A stretch of DNA of 64,000 nucleotides from Stenotrophomonas maltophilia (GCF_006974125.1 NZ_CP037858.1:1-64000); one strand, 5' to 3'; shown: positions 37,519 through 48,299, counted from the stretch's first letter. Translations and numbers: made by a program. Notes: generated by a model not told the origin, from the sequence alone.

Positions 37519-39692
37519 AACGCCTGTTGTCGCGGCTGCGGCTGCGCCTGTCCCAGCGGCAGGACAGTGAGCACGGCCAGCAGATTGTCCGTATCGTCCT
37601 GATCAGCCTGATCCTTGCCTACGTGCTGTTGCCGGCGCCGCGCCACGATCTGCCGCATGGGCAGTACGTGGGTGTGCTGGCGATCGTGCTGACCGGATTG
37701 AGCCTGTCCCTGCTGCTGTTCGGTTGGTTGCTGTGGCGGCCGGCACGTTCCGACGCGCGCCGCGTGCTGGGCATGCTGGCCGACTACGGCCTGATCGCGG
37801 CTGGCATGGTGCAGATGGGTGAGCCGCTGGCCTGGGTCTACATCGTGGTGATGTGGGTGACGGTCGGCAACGGCATGCGGTTCGGCAACCATTACCTGTA
37901 CGTGGCAGTGGCAATGGCAATGGTGAGCTTCGGCTTCACCGTGCTCCAGACGCCGTACTGGATGCAGAATTTCCGCCTGGCCATCGGCCTCTGGCTCGGA
38001 CTGGCCGCAGTGCCGCTGTACTTCTCCACGCTGTTGCGGCAGCTGACCGAAGCGATGGCCGAGGCCCGGCGCGCCAGCGAGGCCAAGAGCCGCTTCCTGG
38101 CCAACATGAGCCACGAGTTCCGCACCCCGTTGAATGGCCTCAACGGTATGACCGAAGTGCTGGCGACCACGCGCCTGGATGATGAGCAGCGCGAGTGCCT
38201 CAACACCATCCAGGCGTCTTCGCGCAGCCTGCTGGCGCTGGTGGAGGAGGTGCTGGACATCTCTGCCATCGAGGCCGGCAAGCTGCGCGTGGTGGCTGAG
38301 GATTTCGCCGTGACCGACGTGATCCAGGCGATCGGGTTGATCCTGATGCCGCAGGCCAGGGCCAAGGGCCTGGATTACCGGGTGAAGGTTGCCGACGGCG
38401 TGCCACCGCGCGTGCGCGGCGACGTCGGGCACCTGCGGCAGATCCTGTTGAACCTGGCGGGCAACGCAGTCAAGTTCACCGACCATGGCCGGGTCGAGAT
38501 CCGCGTCGGCGTGGTGCATGCAGATACCAGCGGCGCGGTGCGCCTGCGCTTCGACATTTTCGATACCGGCATCGGCGTGGCACCGGCGATGCGTGCGCGC
38601 TTGTTCGATGCCTTCGAGCAGGCGGATGTCAGCATGGCGCGCCGTCATGAGGGCACGGGACTGGGCACGACCATCGCCAAGGGCCTGGTCGAAGCGATGG
38701 ACGGCGACATCGGCTATCTGGAGAACCCACCGCGCGGTAGTCACTTCTGGGTCGAGCTGCCCTTCGCGCCACCGCAACCGATGGTGCCGGGCGCGGTCCC
38801 GACCCTGTCCGGCGAGGAGGACGCGGGGCCCGGTGGGAACGTGATTGCCTTTGCCGACCCATTCCTGCGCCATCGCGCGCGCGTGCGTAGCATGCAGATC
38901 CTGGTGGCCGATGACCACGAGGCCAATCGCATGGTCCTGCAGCGCCTGCTGCAGAAGGCCGGTCACCGGGTGCTGTGCGTCGATGGTGGTGAAGCCGTAC
39001 TGGACGCCTTGGCCGACAGCGAGTTCGATGCGGTCATCGTCGATCTGCACATGCCGGGCATGAGCGGGCTGGACATGCTCAAGGAACTGCGCGTGATGCA
39101 GGCCGGCGGTGGTCCGCGCACGCCGGTGCTGGTGCTCAGTGCCGATGTCACGCCGGAGGCGATCCAGCGCTGCACCCAGGCCGGTGCCCATGCCTTCCTG
39201 GCCAAGCCGGTGGTGGCGGTACGGCTGCTCGACACCCTGGCCGAGATCGCCAGCAATGCCCAGTTGAGGACCATGGCCGCGCCGGTCGTGCGACCTGCGG
39301 CGCCGGTGCAGGATGGCGTGCTCGACAGCAGCGTGCTGGACGAACTGGCGTCACTGGGAATGGGTGAAGGGTTCGAGCGTGAGTTCATCCGCCAGTGCCT
39401 GGAGGACGCTGCGAGCTGCATGGGCAAGGCCGAGCAGGCGGGTGAAGCCGCGCAGTGGGAGGTGTTCCGCGAGCAGTCCCATGCGATCAAGGGCGTGGCC
39501 AGCAACCTCGGCCTGATGCGTGCGTCCAACCGCGCCGGCGAGTTGATGCGGATGGCCGACTGGCAGTTGAAGGCCGAGTGGCGCGTACGCCTGGGTGTGC
39601 TGCAGGACGCCATCAAGGAAGGCCGGCGTGCGCTGGATGCGCGTGCCGAGCGCCGCCTGCGTGGTGCCGCCGAGGATGGTGAGGCGCGCTAG
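37515..39692 (+). CDS. rpfC: RpfC, hybrid sensor kinase for the DSF signal
   Basis: This is a 725-residue hybrid sensor of diffusible signal factor. The start is GTG overlapping the rpfG stop. A 23-residue N-terminal tail is followed by five or six membrane segments (about 24-40, 52-74, 84-120, 127-147, 152-174), then the histidine kinase with H200 (FLANMSHEFRTPLNG), the ATP-binding GNAVKFTD and FDTGIGVAP motifs, a receiver domain (about 462-585; VIVDLHMPGMSGLDML) and an HPt domain with QSHAIKGVASNLGLMR. Length and the single short membrane domain match Xanthomonas RpfC (726) and the rpf-2 type of S. maltophilia. Confidence 0.95.
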   Translation: MKRLLSRLRLRLSQRQDSEHGQQIVRIVLISLILAYVLLPAPRHDLPHGQYVGVLAIVLTGLSLSLLLFGWLLWRPARSDARRVLGMLADYGLIAAGMVQMGEPLAWVYIVVMWVTVGNGMRFGNHYLYVAVAMAMVSFGFTVLQTPYWMQNFRLAIGLWLGLAAVPLYFSTLLRQLTEAMAEARRASEAKSRFLANMSHEFRTPLNGLNGMTEVLATTRLDDEQRECLNTIQASSRSLLALVEEVLDISAIEAGKLRVVAEDFAVTDVIQAIGLILMPQARAKGLDYRVKVADGVPPRVRGDVGHLRQILLNLAGNAVKFTDHGRVEIRVGVVHADTSGAVRLRFDIFDTGIGVAPAMRARLFDAFEQADVSMARRHEGTGLGTTIAKGLVEAMDGDIGYLENPPRGSHFWVELPFAPPQPMVPGAVPTLSGEEDAGPGGNVIAFADPFLRHRARVRSMQILVADDHEANRMVLQRLLQKAGHRVLCVDGGEAVLDALADSEFDAVIVDLHMPGMSGLDMLKELRVMQAGGGPRTPVLVLSADVTPEAIQRCTQAGAHAFLAKPVVAVRLLDTLAEIASNAQLRTMAAPVVRPAAPVQDGVLDSSVLDELASLGMGEGFEREFIRQCLEDAASCMGKAEQAGEAAQWEVFREQSHAIKGVASNLGLMRASNRAGELMRMADWQLKAEWRVRLGVLQDAIKEGRRALDARAERRLRGAAEDGEAR

Positions 39693-39869
39693 GATCTGCG
39701 GCTGTGTCACCGGCTGTTCGTGCGAGCGATTGCGTTCAAGCCTGCTCAGCCCATTGCTTGAGGCGGGATCGTTCCGACGGGTGAAGGTCGGAGTGTGATT
39801 CGGGGTGCGCTCCCTCGGAAGCGGGCGACTGCTTGCCTCCTTTCGATTCAGGCGGTGTGCTTCTCACGA

Positions 39870-41057
39870 TCAGGGCGCCGGTGGTACCTGCATGCGCCAC
39901 GAACGTCTCTGCGGGTTGTCGGCGTGCCCGCCGAACCAACGTGACGTGCTCGGGTCATCATCCATCGGGCGCGTAACAGGGCTGGCGGTTTTGCGTTCTT
40001 CGGCCACCCGGATTCCAGGCACGTCCTTGGCACCGGAGAAAACCTCCGAGGCGCACGCCTTTACGCAGATCTTGTTGTACCCCTCAAGAGTCGCTCTGTC
40101 GTCCAGGACGAGGCGTGCCTGGATACTGGATCCCAGCGATTCGATGGTTTCCAGTCTCTTTTCGAAGGTCATTCTCCTGGACTGGCAGAATGCATCAAAA
40201 TGCGGGGTTTCGATCTTTGTGTGCTGCACGGCAATGATGCAGTGTTTCGATACGTTCATGTAGGTCACTATCCCGTCGTCCAATGCGTCCGTCACTACGC
40301 CTGTATCCGGGAGTAGCGCGCAGCCTTCCTTGAACGAATGTACCTGGATGAGCGTCATATAGTCCTTCGCATTGAAGAACTCATCCACACAGCCGTCCAG
40401 AAGGGTCTCTTCGTCCGCCTTCGGGTACAGCAACAGGATCAGTAGCCTGATCCATACTCGATAGTCATCGCGGGACAGTTTATAGGTTTCGCAGATGTGC
40501 CTCTCTTCCCCGGGGTCCTTTCCATCCAGGGCCCGATGCAGCGCCAGGGCTTCCAGGTCGGCGACGCTGTGGTCAAGAAAATCCTGGAATCTACCGAGTG
40601 TTTCTTTGACTCGTAGCGGATTTCGTGCGCCGACAAGAATCTTGTGCCGGTAGATGCGCTTTATCAGGTCGATTGTTGGGGAGTGCTTCGAGTATGGTCG
40701 ACGGTCCTCTGTCAACAGAAGGGTTGCCGGTCCGGGGCTGGACCTCGCCATTGAGATGGCTTCAATGATTGATCTTGCACTTTCGGCGTAATCAGCCTCG
40801 TAGCGGTTGAACAGGGCTTCAAGATTGATCCGCTTGCTATGGCCCGTCCTCATGATCGTGAAGAGATCATGGAAGGCGAGATTGTTCTCTATGGTTGCTT
40901 TGTTCTGCGGGTTGATTGTCGATGGCTGGCTTTTATCTACAGTGAACCTGAATATCTTTGCCTTCTTTTTCCCTGGATTATCCGAGCAGGAATTCATGCG
41001 CTGCTCCGCCTGGGAGACGAAGTGCTGGTTGTGCGTCAGATTCGTGTGCTTTTCCAT
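39870..41057 (-). CDS. DUF4238-like protein of foreign composition between rpfC and rpfF
   Basis: This is a 395-residue cytoplasmic protein of unknown function. The start at 41057 gives MEKHTNLTHNQHFVSQAEQR, and the order NQHFVSQ ... KAKIFRFTVDKSQP ... NRYEADYAESARSIIEAI resembles the DUF4238 family, whose members have no known activity. The stretch 40.3-41.0 kb is visibly less GC-rich (about half by eye) than its neighbours and uses rarer codons such as ATA and AAT, which suggests recent acquisition. It lies between the convergent rpfC and rpfF, where insertion would be harmless. The frame is open 36 codons upstream; the start chosen is the first with family-like sequence. Confidence 0.6.
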   Translation of the reverse strand: MEKHTNLTHNQHFVSQAEQRMNSCSDNPGKKKAKIFRFTVDKSQPSTINPQNKATIENNLAFHDLFTIMRTGHSKRINLEALFNRYEADYAESARSIIEAISMARSSPGPATLLLTEDRRPYSKHSPTIDLIKRIYRHKILVGARNPLRVKETLGRFQDFLDHSVADLEALALHRALDGKDPGEERHICETYKLSRDDYRVWIRLLILLLYPKADEETLLDGCVDEFFNAKDYMTLIQVHSFKEGCALLPDTGVVTDALDDGIVTYMNVSKHCIIAVQHTKIETPHFDAFCQSRRMTFEKRLETIESLGSSIQARLVLDDRATLEGYNKICVKACASEVFSGAKDVPGIRVAEERKTASPVTRPMDDDPSTSRWFGGHADNPQRRSWRMQVPPAP

Positions 41058-41254
41058 GGCGATGAACGGTGTCCTTGTTCCGGGCGGCGGATGGAGCCCA
41101 ACCGAAACTGCATGGTGCGGCAATCGAGTGCGAGATGCACTGCAGAGGGTGCTCAGCTGAGCCAATTACGGCACATGCCCGGGTCAAAGGCGGCACACGT
41201 CCCGACCGGAAAAACCGGCGGCATGCATGCGGCATGACGGCGCATCGGCTGGAC

Positions 41255-41282
41255 AAAAAAAGCCCGGCGGCCAACCGGGCTT
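41255..41282 (-). terminator. rpfF terminator
   Basis: On the minus strand AAGCCCGG pairs with CCGGGCTT across a 7-nt loop and is followed by a run of seven T. It lies 27 bp after the rpfF stop and is a textbook intrinsic terminator. Confidence 0.9.
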
Positions 41283-41308
41283 GAACCCATCCTGGGGGAG
41301 GGGATGAA

Positions 41309-42181
41309 TCAGGCCGCGTCGAGGCCTGCGCGACGGGTCTGGGCCTTGATCAAGCGATCCATGGTGCGCAAGGAGCGGTCGCCGAGGGCGAGGGCGGAAT
41401 CGACCCATACCTTGGTGATCTCCAGCAGTTCGTCGTAGCTGACAGCCTGGGCAATGCTGCGTGCGGCGTTCATTGCCAGATAGGACTGTGGGGTACGTTG
41501 CTGTTGGCGGATCAGCTCCTCAACTGCGGCACGACCTTCGCCCTTCTTCACCAGTACATCGACGATGCCCAGCGCATGCATTTCCTCGGCGCTGTAGACA
41601 CGGCCGTCAAGGATGATCTTCTCGGCCAGGTGCGGTGACACCCGCCGGCACAGGAAGGAATAGGCCCCCATGCCGGGGAAAAGGCCGAACAGCACTTCGG
41701 GCAGGCCCATTCCGCTGCCTTCCTCGGCCACGATGGTGTGGCAGGCCAATGCCATTTCCAGGCCACCGCCAAGCGCGTCACCCTGGATCAGGGCAATCGA
41801 ACGCACGTCGCCGCCGAATCCGGTATGCAGGTGGTGCACGCCTTCCACGCACCGCTGGGCGTAGTTCAGCAGGAGGTCGCGGTTGCCTTCGCGGATCAGG
41901 CGGGTGAACAGGTCCAGGTCGCCCCCCAGGTTGTAGGCGACGGCATCGGACGCCAGCACGAAATGCCGCAATGTGCCGCTGTGGCGCTCGGCGGGGCTGC
42001 GGGTGATGGCGGCCATGAAGCTCCACATCTCGTCGAGCATGTCCTTTCGGCAGCACGGACGGATGCCGGTGGCAGCATCGGCGTGCATGAACAACCAGTG
42101 GGCATTGCCGTCGGCGCTGTCCTCGGTACGGATGGTGGCAAAACGCGAGCCGCTGCTGGGCAGCTTTTCGATGGTACTCAT
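41309..42181 (-). CDS. rpfF: RpfF, DSF synthase (crotonase family)
   Basis: This 290-residue enzyme turns 3-hydroxyacyl-ACP into the cis-2-unsaturated fatty acid signal DSF. The crotonase fold shows the oxyanion-hole segment IALIQGDALGGGLEMALAC and the two catalytic glutamates E142 (GGGLE) and E162 (GMGLPEV), equivalent to E141/E161 of Xanthomonas RpfF. The C-terminal helix pair ends IKAQTRRAGLDAA. Start at 42181 gives MSTIEKLPSSGSRFATI. It is downstream of rpfB with 161 bp between, including an rpfB terminator, so it probably has its own promoter as well. Confidence 0.95.
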   Translation of the reverse strand: MSTIEKLPSSGSRFATIRTEDSADGNAHWLFMHADAATGIRPCCRKDMLDEMWSFMAAITRSPAERHSGTLRHFVLASDAVAYNLGGDLDLFTRLIREGNRDLLLNYAQRCVEGVHHLHTGFGGDVRSIALIQGDALGGGLEMALACHTIVAEEGSGMGLPEVLFGLFPGMGAYSFLCRRVSPHLAEKIILDGRVYSAEEMHALGIVDVLVKKGEGRAAVEELIRQQQRTPQSYLAMNAARSIAQAVSYDELLEITKVWVDSALALGDRSLRTMDRLIKAQTRRAGLDAA

Positions 42182-42288
42182 GGAAGGGTCCTCGGCATGC
42201 GGCCCGCAGAGTCAGGTGGGTGGCCGGCGGGCCGAACGGTCCACACACGCGGCGATGCTACACCGCCACCGGGGCGCCGCATGCGAAA

Positions 42289-42316
42289 GGGCCCGGAACG
42301 TTTCCGTCCCGGGCCC
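42289..42316 (-). terminator. rpfB terminator
   Basis: GGGCCCGG and CCGGGCCC form a strong stem with a 12-nt loop, 26 bp after the rpfB stop; on the minus strand TTTCGC follows. It may only partly stop transcription into rpfF. Confidence 0.75.
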
Positions 42317-42342
42317 GATGCCGTTCAAATTGCCCGAAACCC

Positions 42343-44019
42343 TTACTGGGCGGGCGTATCGCGGAGTTCGCGACGGAGGATTTTGCCGACGTTGGTCTTC
42401 GGCAGTTCCTTTCGGAATTCTACGATTTTGGGGTGCTTGTAGCCGGTCAGGTTGGCCCGGGCATGCTCCTTGACCATTTCGGCGGTCAGGTTCGGGTCCT
42501 TCTTCACGATGACCACCTTGACCACCTCGCCGGACTTCTCGTCCGGCACGCCGACCGCAGCCACTTCCAGCACGCCGGGCATCATCGCGATGACATCCTC
42601 GACTTCGTTCGGGTACACATTGAAGCCGGACACCAGGATCATGTCCTTCTTGCGGTCGACGATGTAGAAGAAGCCGTGTTCGTCCATCTTCGCCATGTCG
42701 CCGGTGTGCAGCCAGCCGTCGGCATCGATGGCCTTGTCGGTTTCTTCGGGACGCTGCCAGTAGCCCTTCATCACCTGCGGGCCCTTGATGCAGAGTTCGC
42801 CGACCTCGCCCAACGGCAGGATGTTGCTGTTGTCGTCCTTGATGCAGGCATCGGTGGACGGGATCGGCAGGCCGATCGAACCGTTGTACTCGGTGAGGGT
42901 CAGCGGGTTGATGCAGGCCGCCGGCGACGTCTCGGTCAGGCCGTAGGCCTCGACCAGCGTCACGCCGGTGACCTTTTTCCAGCGTTCGGCCACGGCGCGC
43001 TGCACGGCCATGCCGCCCCCCAGGGTGACCTTCAGCGACGAGAAGTCGACCGTGTCGAAACCGGGGGTATTGAGCAGACCGTTGAACAGCGTGTTGACGC
43101 CGGTGATGGCAGTGAAGCGCACCGACTTGAGTTCCTTGACGAAACCCTTCATGTCGCGCGGATTGGTGATCAGGTGATTGCAGCCACCGAACTTCATGAA
43201 GACCAGGCCGTTCGCGGTCAATGCGAAGATGTGGTACAGCGGCAGGGCGGTGATGATCCACTCCTTGCCCATCTCGATGCCCGACGCACTGATCCAGGCC
43301 GAGGCCTGCTGCATGTTGGCGATCAGGTTGCGGTTGGTCAGCATCGCACCCTTGGCGACGCCGGTGGTGCCGCCGGTGTACTGGAGGAAGGCGATGTCGT
43401 CGTGGTCGATCTCGACCGGCGGAAGCGTGTGGCGGCTGCCCAGCTTGAGCGCCTGCCTGAAGCGGACGGCGCCCTTGATGTGGTAGTTGGGCACCATCTT
43501 CTTGACGTACTTCAGCACGAAGTTGACGATCGCGCCCTTGGCGCCAAGCAGGTCGCCGAGGCCGGTGGTGACCACGTGCTTGACCGGCGTATCGGCGATG
43601 ACCTGTTCGACGGTGTCGCCGAAGTTGTCGACCACCACCAGGGCACTGACGCCCGCGTCGACCAGCTGGTGCTTGAGTTCGCGCGCGGTGTACAGCGGGT
43701 TGACGTTGACCACGGTGAGGCCTGCGCGCAGCACGCCGAAGGTGGCTACCGGGTACTGCAGGCAGTTGGGCATCATCAGGGCGACGCGGTCACCCTTCTT
43801 GAGCTTGAGCTCACCCAGCAGGTAGGCCGCGAACTGGGTGACCAGCGCATCGGTCTCACCGTAGGTGAGCACCTTGCCGAAGCTGGAGTAGGCCGGACGG
43901 TCGCGGAATTTCGCGACGGAAGCGTCGAAGACCGAAGCTACCGAATGGAACTCGTTGACGTCGATTTCGGCGGGAACGCCTTTCGGATAGCTCTGCAGCC
44001 AGGGACGATCCAGACTCAT
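42343..44019 (-). CDS. rpfB: RpfB, long-chain fatty acyl-CoA ligase
   Basis: This is a 558-residue ANL-family ligase activating free fatty acids, including those released by RpfF, and so limiting DSF. The start at 44019 ([20 protein letters not shown]) has GGAGG upstream. The P-loop is [14 protein letters not shown]; the adenylate motif is [28 protein letters not shown] and [16 protein letters not shown] mark the hinge; K in [12 protein letters not shown] is the catalytic lysine. The frame is open about 70 codons upstream without a family match. Confidence 0.94.
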   Translation of the reverse strand: MSLDRPWLQSYPKGVPAEIDVNEFHSVASVFDASVAKFRDRPAYSSFGKVLTYGETDALVTQFAAYLLGELKLKKGDRVALMMPNCLQYPVATFGVLRAGLTVVNVNPLYTARELKHQLVDAGVSALVVVDNFGDTVEQVIADTPVKHVVTTGLGDLLGAKGAIVNFVLKYVKKMVPNYHIKGAVRFRQALKLGSRHTLPPVEIDHDDIAFLQYTGGTTGVAKGAMLTNRNLIANMQQASAWISASGIEMGKEWIITALPLYHIFALTANGLVFMKFGGCNHLITNPRDMKGFVKELKSVRFTAITGVNTLFNGLLNTPGFDTVDFSSLKVTLGGGMAVQRAVAERWKKVTGVTLVEAYGLTETSPAACINPLTLTEYNGSIGLPIPSTDACIKDDNSNILPLGEVGELCIKGPQVMKGYWQRPEETDKAIDADGWLHTGDMAKMDEHGFFYIVDRKKDMILVSGFNVYPNEVEDVIAMMPGVLEVAAVGVPDEKSGEVVKVVIVKKDPNLTAEMVKEHARANLTGYKHPKIVEFRKELPKTNVGKILRRELRDTPAQ

Positions 44020-44156
44020 ATTCCCCCTCCAGGAATCGTGATGTATTAGGTTCCGGCCCTGAGCGTAGCGACAATGGCCGTTCATTGCAGCATACCCCGC
44101 CGTAGGGAAAACGCGAAGAGGGGGTTGCGTGGCGCATTGTGCGAACGCGTCAAACG

Positions 44157-44231
44157 CCGCCGGGCATGGCCCGGCGCTACCGAAGGCAGAGCGCGCCTGG
44201 TAGCGCCGGGCCATGCCCGGCGGGGGGTTCA
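44157..44231. repeat. Inverted pair of GTAG-type REP (SMAG) elements
   Basis: CCGCCGGGCATGGCCCGGCG with CTACC faces GGTAGCGCCGGGCCATGCCC about 27 bp away, between betA's 3' end and the rpfB start. The pair can form one long stem. Confidence 0.85.
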
Positions 44232-44246
44232 CCGTGAGCGGCCGGC

Positions 44247-45929
44247 TCAGCCCTGCTTGCGCACCGGTGCACCATTGGCCTTGTAGTACGGCGCGGTGCT
44301 GCGGGCCAGCGGGGTGCGGCCGCGGATCACGTCGGCCAGCTTCTCGGCCATCATGATGGTCGGCGCGTTGAGGTTGCCGGTCACCACCTGCGGCATGATC
44401 GAGGCATCGACGATGCGCAGGCCTTCCAGCCCGTGCACGCGGCCCTGGCCATCGACCACCGCCATCGGGTCATCGGCATGGCCCATCTTGTTCGAGCACG
44501 ACGGGTGGTAGGCGGTCTCGGCATGCTCGCGGACGAACGCATCGATCTGCGCGTCGGTCTGCAGCGCGCTGCCCGGCGAGATCTCGCGGCCGCTGTACGG
44601 TGCCAGCGCCGGCTGCGCGAAGATCTCGCGGGTGATGCGGATCGCTGCACGGAACTCGCGCCAGTCCTGGTCGTGCGACATGTAGTTGAACAGGATGCTG
44701 GGATGTTCGCGCGGGTCCTTCGAGCGCACATGGATGCGGCCGCGGCTCGGCGAGCGCATCGAACCGACGTGCATCTGGAAGCTGTGCGCCTTGATCGGGT
44801 TGGAGCCGTTGTAATTGATCGCCACCGGCAGGAAGTGGTACTGCAGGTTCGGCCAGTCGAATTCGGCGTCGCTGCGGATGAAGCCACCGGCCTCGAACTG
44901 GTTGCTGGCGCCGATGCCGGTGCCCAGGAACAGCCACTCGGCGCCGATCGCCGGCTGGTTGTACAGCTTCAGTGCCGGGGCCAGCGACACCGGCTTCTTG
45001 CACTCGTACTGCAGGTACATCTCCAAGTGATCCTGCAGGTTGGCGCCGACGCCCGGCAGGTGGTGCACCAGGTCGATGTCCAAGCTGCGCAGCAGGTCGG
45101 CCGGGCCGACGCCGGAGCGCTGCAGGATCTGCGGCGAGGCGATGGCGCCGCCGCACAGCAGCACTTCGCGGCGGGCGGTGGCACGCTGCGGCTGGTCGTT
45201 GTGCAGCCACTGCACGCCCACCGCGCGCTTGCCCGAGAACAGGATGCGGTCGGTCAGCGCGTGGGTGACGATGGTCAGGTTCGGGCGCGGCTTGGCCAGG
45301 TCCAGGTAGCCGCGGGCGGTGCTGGAGCGACGGCCCTTCGGGGTCACCGTGCGGTCCATCGGGCCGAAGCCTTCCTGCTGGTAGCCGTTGAGGTCGTCGG
45401 TGCGCGGGTAGCCGGCCTGCACGCCGGCCTCGACCATCGCAGCGAACAGCTCGTTGTTGCCGGCCTTCGGCGTGGTCACGCGCAGCGGGCCATCACCACC
45501 GTGGTAGTCATTGGCGCCGATATCGCGGGTTTCAGCCTTGCGGAAGTAGGGCAGGCAGTCCAGGTAGGTCCAGTCTTCCAGGCCCGGCATGCTGGCCCAG
45601 TTGTCGTAGTCCATCGCGTTGCCGCGGATGTAGCACATGCCGTTGATCAGCGAAGAGCCACCCAGGCCCTTGCCGCGGCCGCAGTCCATGCGGCGGTTGT
45701 TCATGAAGGGCTCGGGATCGGTCTTGTACGCCCAGTTGTAGCGCTTGCCCTGCAACGGGAAGGCCAGCGCCGCCGGCATCTGGGTACGGAAGTCGAGCCG
45801 GTAGTCCGGGCCACCGGCTTCCAGCAGCAGCACGCTGACATCGGCATCTTCGGTGAGGCGGGTGGCCAGCACGTTGCCGGCCGAACCGGCGCCGATGATG
45901 ATGTAGTCGTACTCGTTATGGGTGCTCAT
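44247..45929 (-). CDS. betA: Choline dehydrogenase
   Basis: This 560-residue GMC-family flavoprotein oxidises choline to betaine aldehyde. The FAD motif [15 protein letters not shown] is at the N-terminus (about 10-24), with a GMC signature in [19 protein letters not shown] and the catalytic histidine in [10 protein letters not shown]. It ends [20 protein letters not shown] and a short tail. It lies downstream of betB and betI on the same strand, in the common betIBA order, and makes the aldehyde used by BetB. Confidence 0.95.
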   Translation of the reverse strand: MSTHNEYDYIIIGAGSAGNVLATRLTEDADVSVLLLEAGGPDYRLDFRTQMPAALAFPLQGKRYNWAYKTDPEPFMNNRRMDCGRGKGLGGSSLINGMCYIRGNAMDYDNWASMPGLEDWTYLDCLPYFRKAETRDIGANDYHGGDGPLRVTTPKAGNNELFAAMVEAGVQAGYPRTDDLNGYQQEGFGPMDRTVTPKGRRSSTARGYLDLAKPRPNLTIVTHALTDRILFSGKRAVGVQWLHNDQPQRATARREVLLCGGAIASPQILQRSGVGPADLLRSLDIDLVHHLPGVGANLQDHLEMYLQYECKKPVSLAPALKLYNQPAIGAEWLFLGTGIGASNQFEAGGFIRSDAEFDWPNLQYHFLPVAINYNGSNPIKAHSFQMHVGSMRSPSRGRIHVRSKDPREHPSILFNYMSHDQDWREFRAAIRITREIFAQPALAPYSGREISPGSALQTDAQIDAFVREHAETAYHPSCSNKMGHADDPMAVVDGQGRVHGLEGLRIVDASIMPQVVTGNLNAPTIMMAEKLADVIRGRTPLARSTAPYYKANGAPVRKQG

Positions 45930-46028
45930 GGGTGTCTCCTGCAGGCCGGGGCGCGCTGCATGCAGGCGTCCCGGCGGAATGTCGGATCGGCACGATGGCC
46001 GGACGATGGGGCGCGCAGGGCGCGCCGG

Positions 46029-47501
46029 TCAGAACACGCTGGCGTAGTCGCCCAGCTCGACCTGCACCGACTTGATGCGGGTGTAGTGGCCGAGGGTCGA
46101 GATGCCGTTCTCGCGGCCGACGCCGGATTCCTTGTAGCCACCGACCGGCATTTCGGCCGGCGACTCACCCCAGGTGTTGATCCAGCAGATGCCGGCTTCC
46201 AGGCGGTGGATGATGCGGTGGGCGCGGCTGACGTCCTTGCTGACCACGCCGGCGGCCAGGCCGAAGGTGGTGTCGTTGGCACGACGCACCACTTCGTCTT
46301 CGTCGTCGTAGGCAAGGATGCTCATCACCGGCCCGAAGATCTCTTCCTTGACGATGGTCATGTCATCGCGGCAGTCGGAGAACACGGTCGGCAGCACGTA
46401 GGCGCCGTTGGCCAGCGCGCCTTCGGTGGCGCGGCCGCCGCCGGTCAGCAGGCGGGCGCCTTCGGCCTTGCCGCTTTCGATGTAGCGCAGCACGTTTTCC
46501 ATGTGCGGGAAGCTGGTCAGCGGGCCGAAGTTGGTCTCGGCGGCCATCGGGTCGCCGATGCGGATGCGCTTGACCCGCTCGACAACGGCCGCTTCGAATG
46601 CGGCCAGCATGCTGCGCGGCACGAACACGCGGGTGCCGTTGGTGCAGACCTGGCCGGAGCTGAAGAAGTTGGCCATCACCGCGATGTCGGCGGCGCGGTC
46701 GAGGTCGGCGTCATCGCAGATCACCAGCGGTGACTTGCCGCCCAGCTCCATGGTCACTTCCTTCAGCGACGAGGACGCGGCGCTGGCCATGACCTTCTTG
46801 CCGGTGGCGACGCCGCCGGTGAAGGAGATCTTCTCGATCACCGGGTGCTCGGTCAGCCACTGGCCGATCTCGCGACCGGGGCCCTGCACGACGTTGAACA
46901 CGCCGGCCGGCACGCCGGCTTCGGTGTAGATCTCGGCCAGCCGGATCGCGGTCAGCGGGGTTACTTCCGACGGCTTGAACACCATCGCGTTGCCGGCGGC
47001 CAGGGCCGGAGCCGACTTCCACATGGCGATCTGGATCGGGTAGTTCCAGGCGCCGATGCCGGCGACCACGCCCAGCGGCTCGCGGCGGGTGTAGAAGAAG
47101 CTCGATTCGCGCAGCGGCAGCTGGATGCCTTCGATGGCGGTGGCCAGGCCGGCGTAGTACTCGACCACGTCGGCACCGGTGACGATGTCCACGGTGGTGG
47201 TCTCGGCCAGTGCCTTGCCGGTGTCCAGGGTTTCCAGGTGGGCCAGCTCGTCGTTGCGTTCACGCAGGATCTCGACGGCGCGGCGCAGGATGCGCGAACG
47301 CTCCATCGCGGTCATCGCGGCCCACGCCTTCTGGCCCTCGGCCGCGCTCTGCACGGCGCGCTCGACGTCGGCCTGGCTGGCGACCTGTACTTCGGCGATC
47401 ACCTCGCCGGTGGCCGGGTTGACGGTCTTGAAGGTCTTGCCGCTGGTGGCATCGACGCGCTGGCCGTGGATGTAGAGCTGTTGGACGGGCAGGGTGGTCA
47501 T
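46029..47501 (-). CDS. betB: Betaine aldehyde dehydrogenase
   Basis: This 490-residue NAD(P)-dependent enzyme turns betaine aldehyde into glycine betaine, an osmoprotectant. The start at 47501 ([20 protein letters not shown]) has [26 protein letters not shown] binds the coenzyme, [18 protein letters not shown] has the base glutamate, and [16 protein letters not shown] the catalytic cysteine. betI is 37 bp upstream and betA about 100 bp downstream. Confidence 0.95.
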   Translation of the reverse strand: MTTLPVQQLYIHGQRVDATSGKTFKTVNPATGEVIAEVQVASQADVERAVQSAAEGQKAWAAMTAMERSRILRRAVEILRERNDELAHLETLDTGKALAETTTVDIVTGADVVEYYAGLATAIEGIQLPLRESSFFYTRREPLGVVAGIGAWNYPIQIAMWKSAPALAAGNAMVFKPSEVTPLTAIRLAEIYTEAGVPAGVFNVVQGPGREIGQWLTEHPVIEKISFTGGVATGKKVMASAASSSLKEVTMELGGKSPLVICDDADLDRAADIAVMANFFSSGQVCTNGTRVFVPRSMLAAFEAAVVERVKRIRIGDPMAAETNFGPLTSFPHMENVLRYIESGKAEGARLLTGGGRATEGALANGAYVLPTVFSDCRDDMTIVKEEIFGPVMSILAYDDEDEVVRRANDTTFGLAAGVVSKDVSRAHRIIHRLEAGICWINTWGESPAEMPVGGYKESGVGRENGISTLGHYTRIKSVQVELGDYASVF

Positions 47502-47538
47502 GGACGTACTCCTTGGAAGGGGGCGGGTGCTGCAGCGC

Positions 47539-48129
47539 TTATAGCGCGACAGCCTGCAACTGGAAGTCGATGTAGCCGTAAGCGATGCGCCGGGACTTCT
47601 CGGCATTGAACTGGCCGCCGACCAGGCTGCCGCGCAGCCACAGGCCATCGATCATCGCGGCCAGGCCGCGGGCGGCCAGGCGGGCCTGCGGGTGGGGCAG
47701 CAGGCGGTTGAACTGGTGGCACAGGTTGGAGAACAGGCGCTGGTCGTTGGCGCGCTGCAGCCGGGCCAGTTCCGGCTGGTGCATGCTCGCTGCCCAGAAG
47801 GTGAGCCAGACGCGCATGGCGGTGCCGTTGATCTGGCTGTCGTCGAAGTTGCCATCGACGATGGCGCGCAGCTGCTCGCGCGGGTCGTCGCTGGCGTCGG
47901 CGCGGTAGCGGGCGACCGCGTCCTTCAGTTCACGCAGGATCTGCCGCATTGCAGCATTGAGCAGGCCGTCCTTGTCGCCGAAGTAGTGGGCGACGATGCC
48001 GCTGGACATCCCTGCCTTCTTCGCGATGGTGGCGACGGTCGCATCGGCCATGCCGATCTCGTCGATGGTCTGGAAAGTGGCCCGGATCAGCTGCTCGCGC
48101 CGTACCGGTTCCACGCCTTTCTTCGGCAT
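47539..48129 (-). CDS. betI: BetI, TetR-family choline-responsive repressor
   Basis: This 196-residue repressor of the bet genes is released by choline. The start at 48129 ([20 protein letters not shown]) follows GGAGAGAC. The TetR helix-turn-helix is in [20 protein letters not shown] (about 33-52), and the ligand domain ends [13 protein letters not shown]. The gene overlaps no other and faces betT across a region with its operator. Frames open 24 codons upstream lack a ribosome site. Confidence 0.93.
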   Translation of the reverse strand: MPKKGVEPVRREQLIRATFQTIDEIGMADATVATIAKKAGMSSGIVAHYFGDKDGLLNAAMRQILRELKDAVARYRADASDDPREQLRAIVDGNFDDSQINGTAMRVWLTFWAASMHQPELARLQRANDQRLFSNLCHQFNRLLPHPQARLAARGLAAMIDGLWLRGSLVGGQFNAEKSRRIAYGYIDFQLQAVAL

Positions 48130-48181
48130 TGTCTCTCCACGGATTGCGACCCGAAGGATCGGGCTGCCCGCCATTATGCTT

Positions 48182-48209
48182 TTTATTGATTGAACGTTCA
48201 ATCAATAAA
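48182..48209. promoter_or_regulatory. BetI operator
   Basis: A perfect 28-bp palindrome (TTTATTGATTGAAC and its complement) lies between the divergent betI and betT. The ATTGAACG/TTCAAT core matches the known bet operator of enteric bacteria, so it very likely controls both directions. Confidence 0.9.
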
Positions 48210-48299
48210 CCCTAGGATGCGCTCGCGCCCCACGCCATGGGCCCGGTTTACCGGTCCGGCCCCGCCCATGTGCTCCCTCGGACTTGATGAGACGACCCC

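Noticed and set aside
44433..46733. Plus-strand open frame of 766 codons opposite betA/betB
   Set aside because: Shadow of the minus-strand bet genes; its protein is low complexity Ala/Val/His/Arg.
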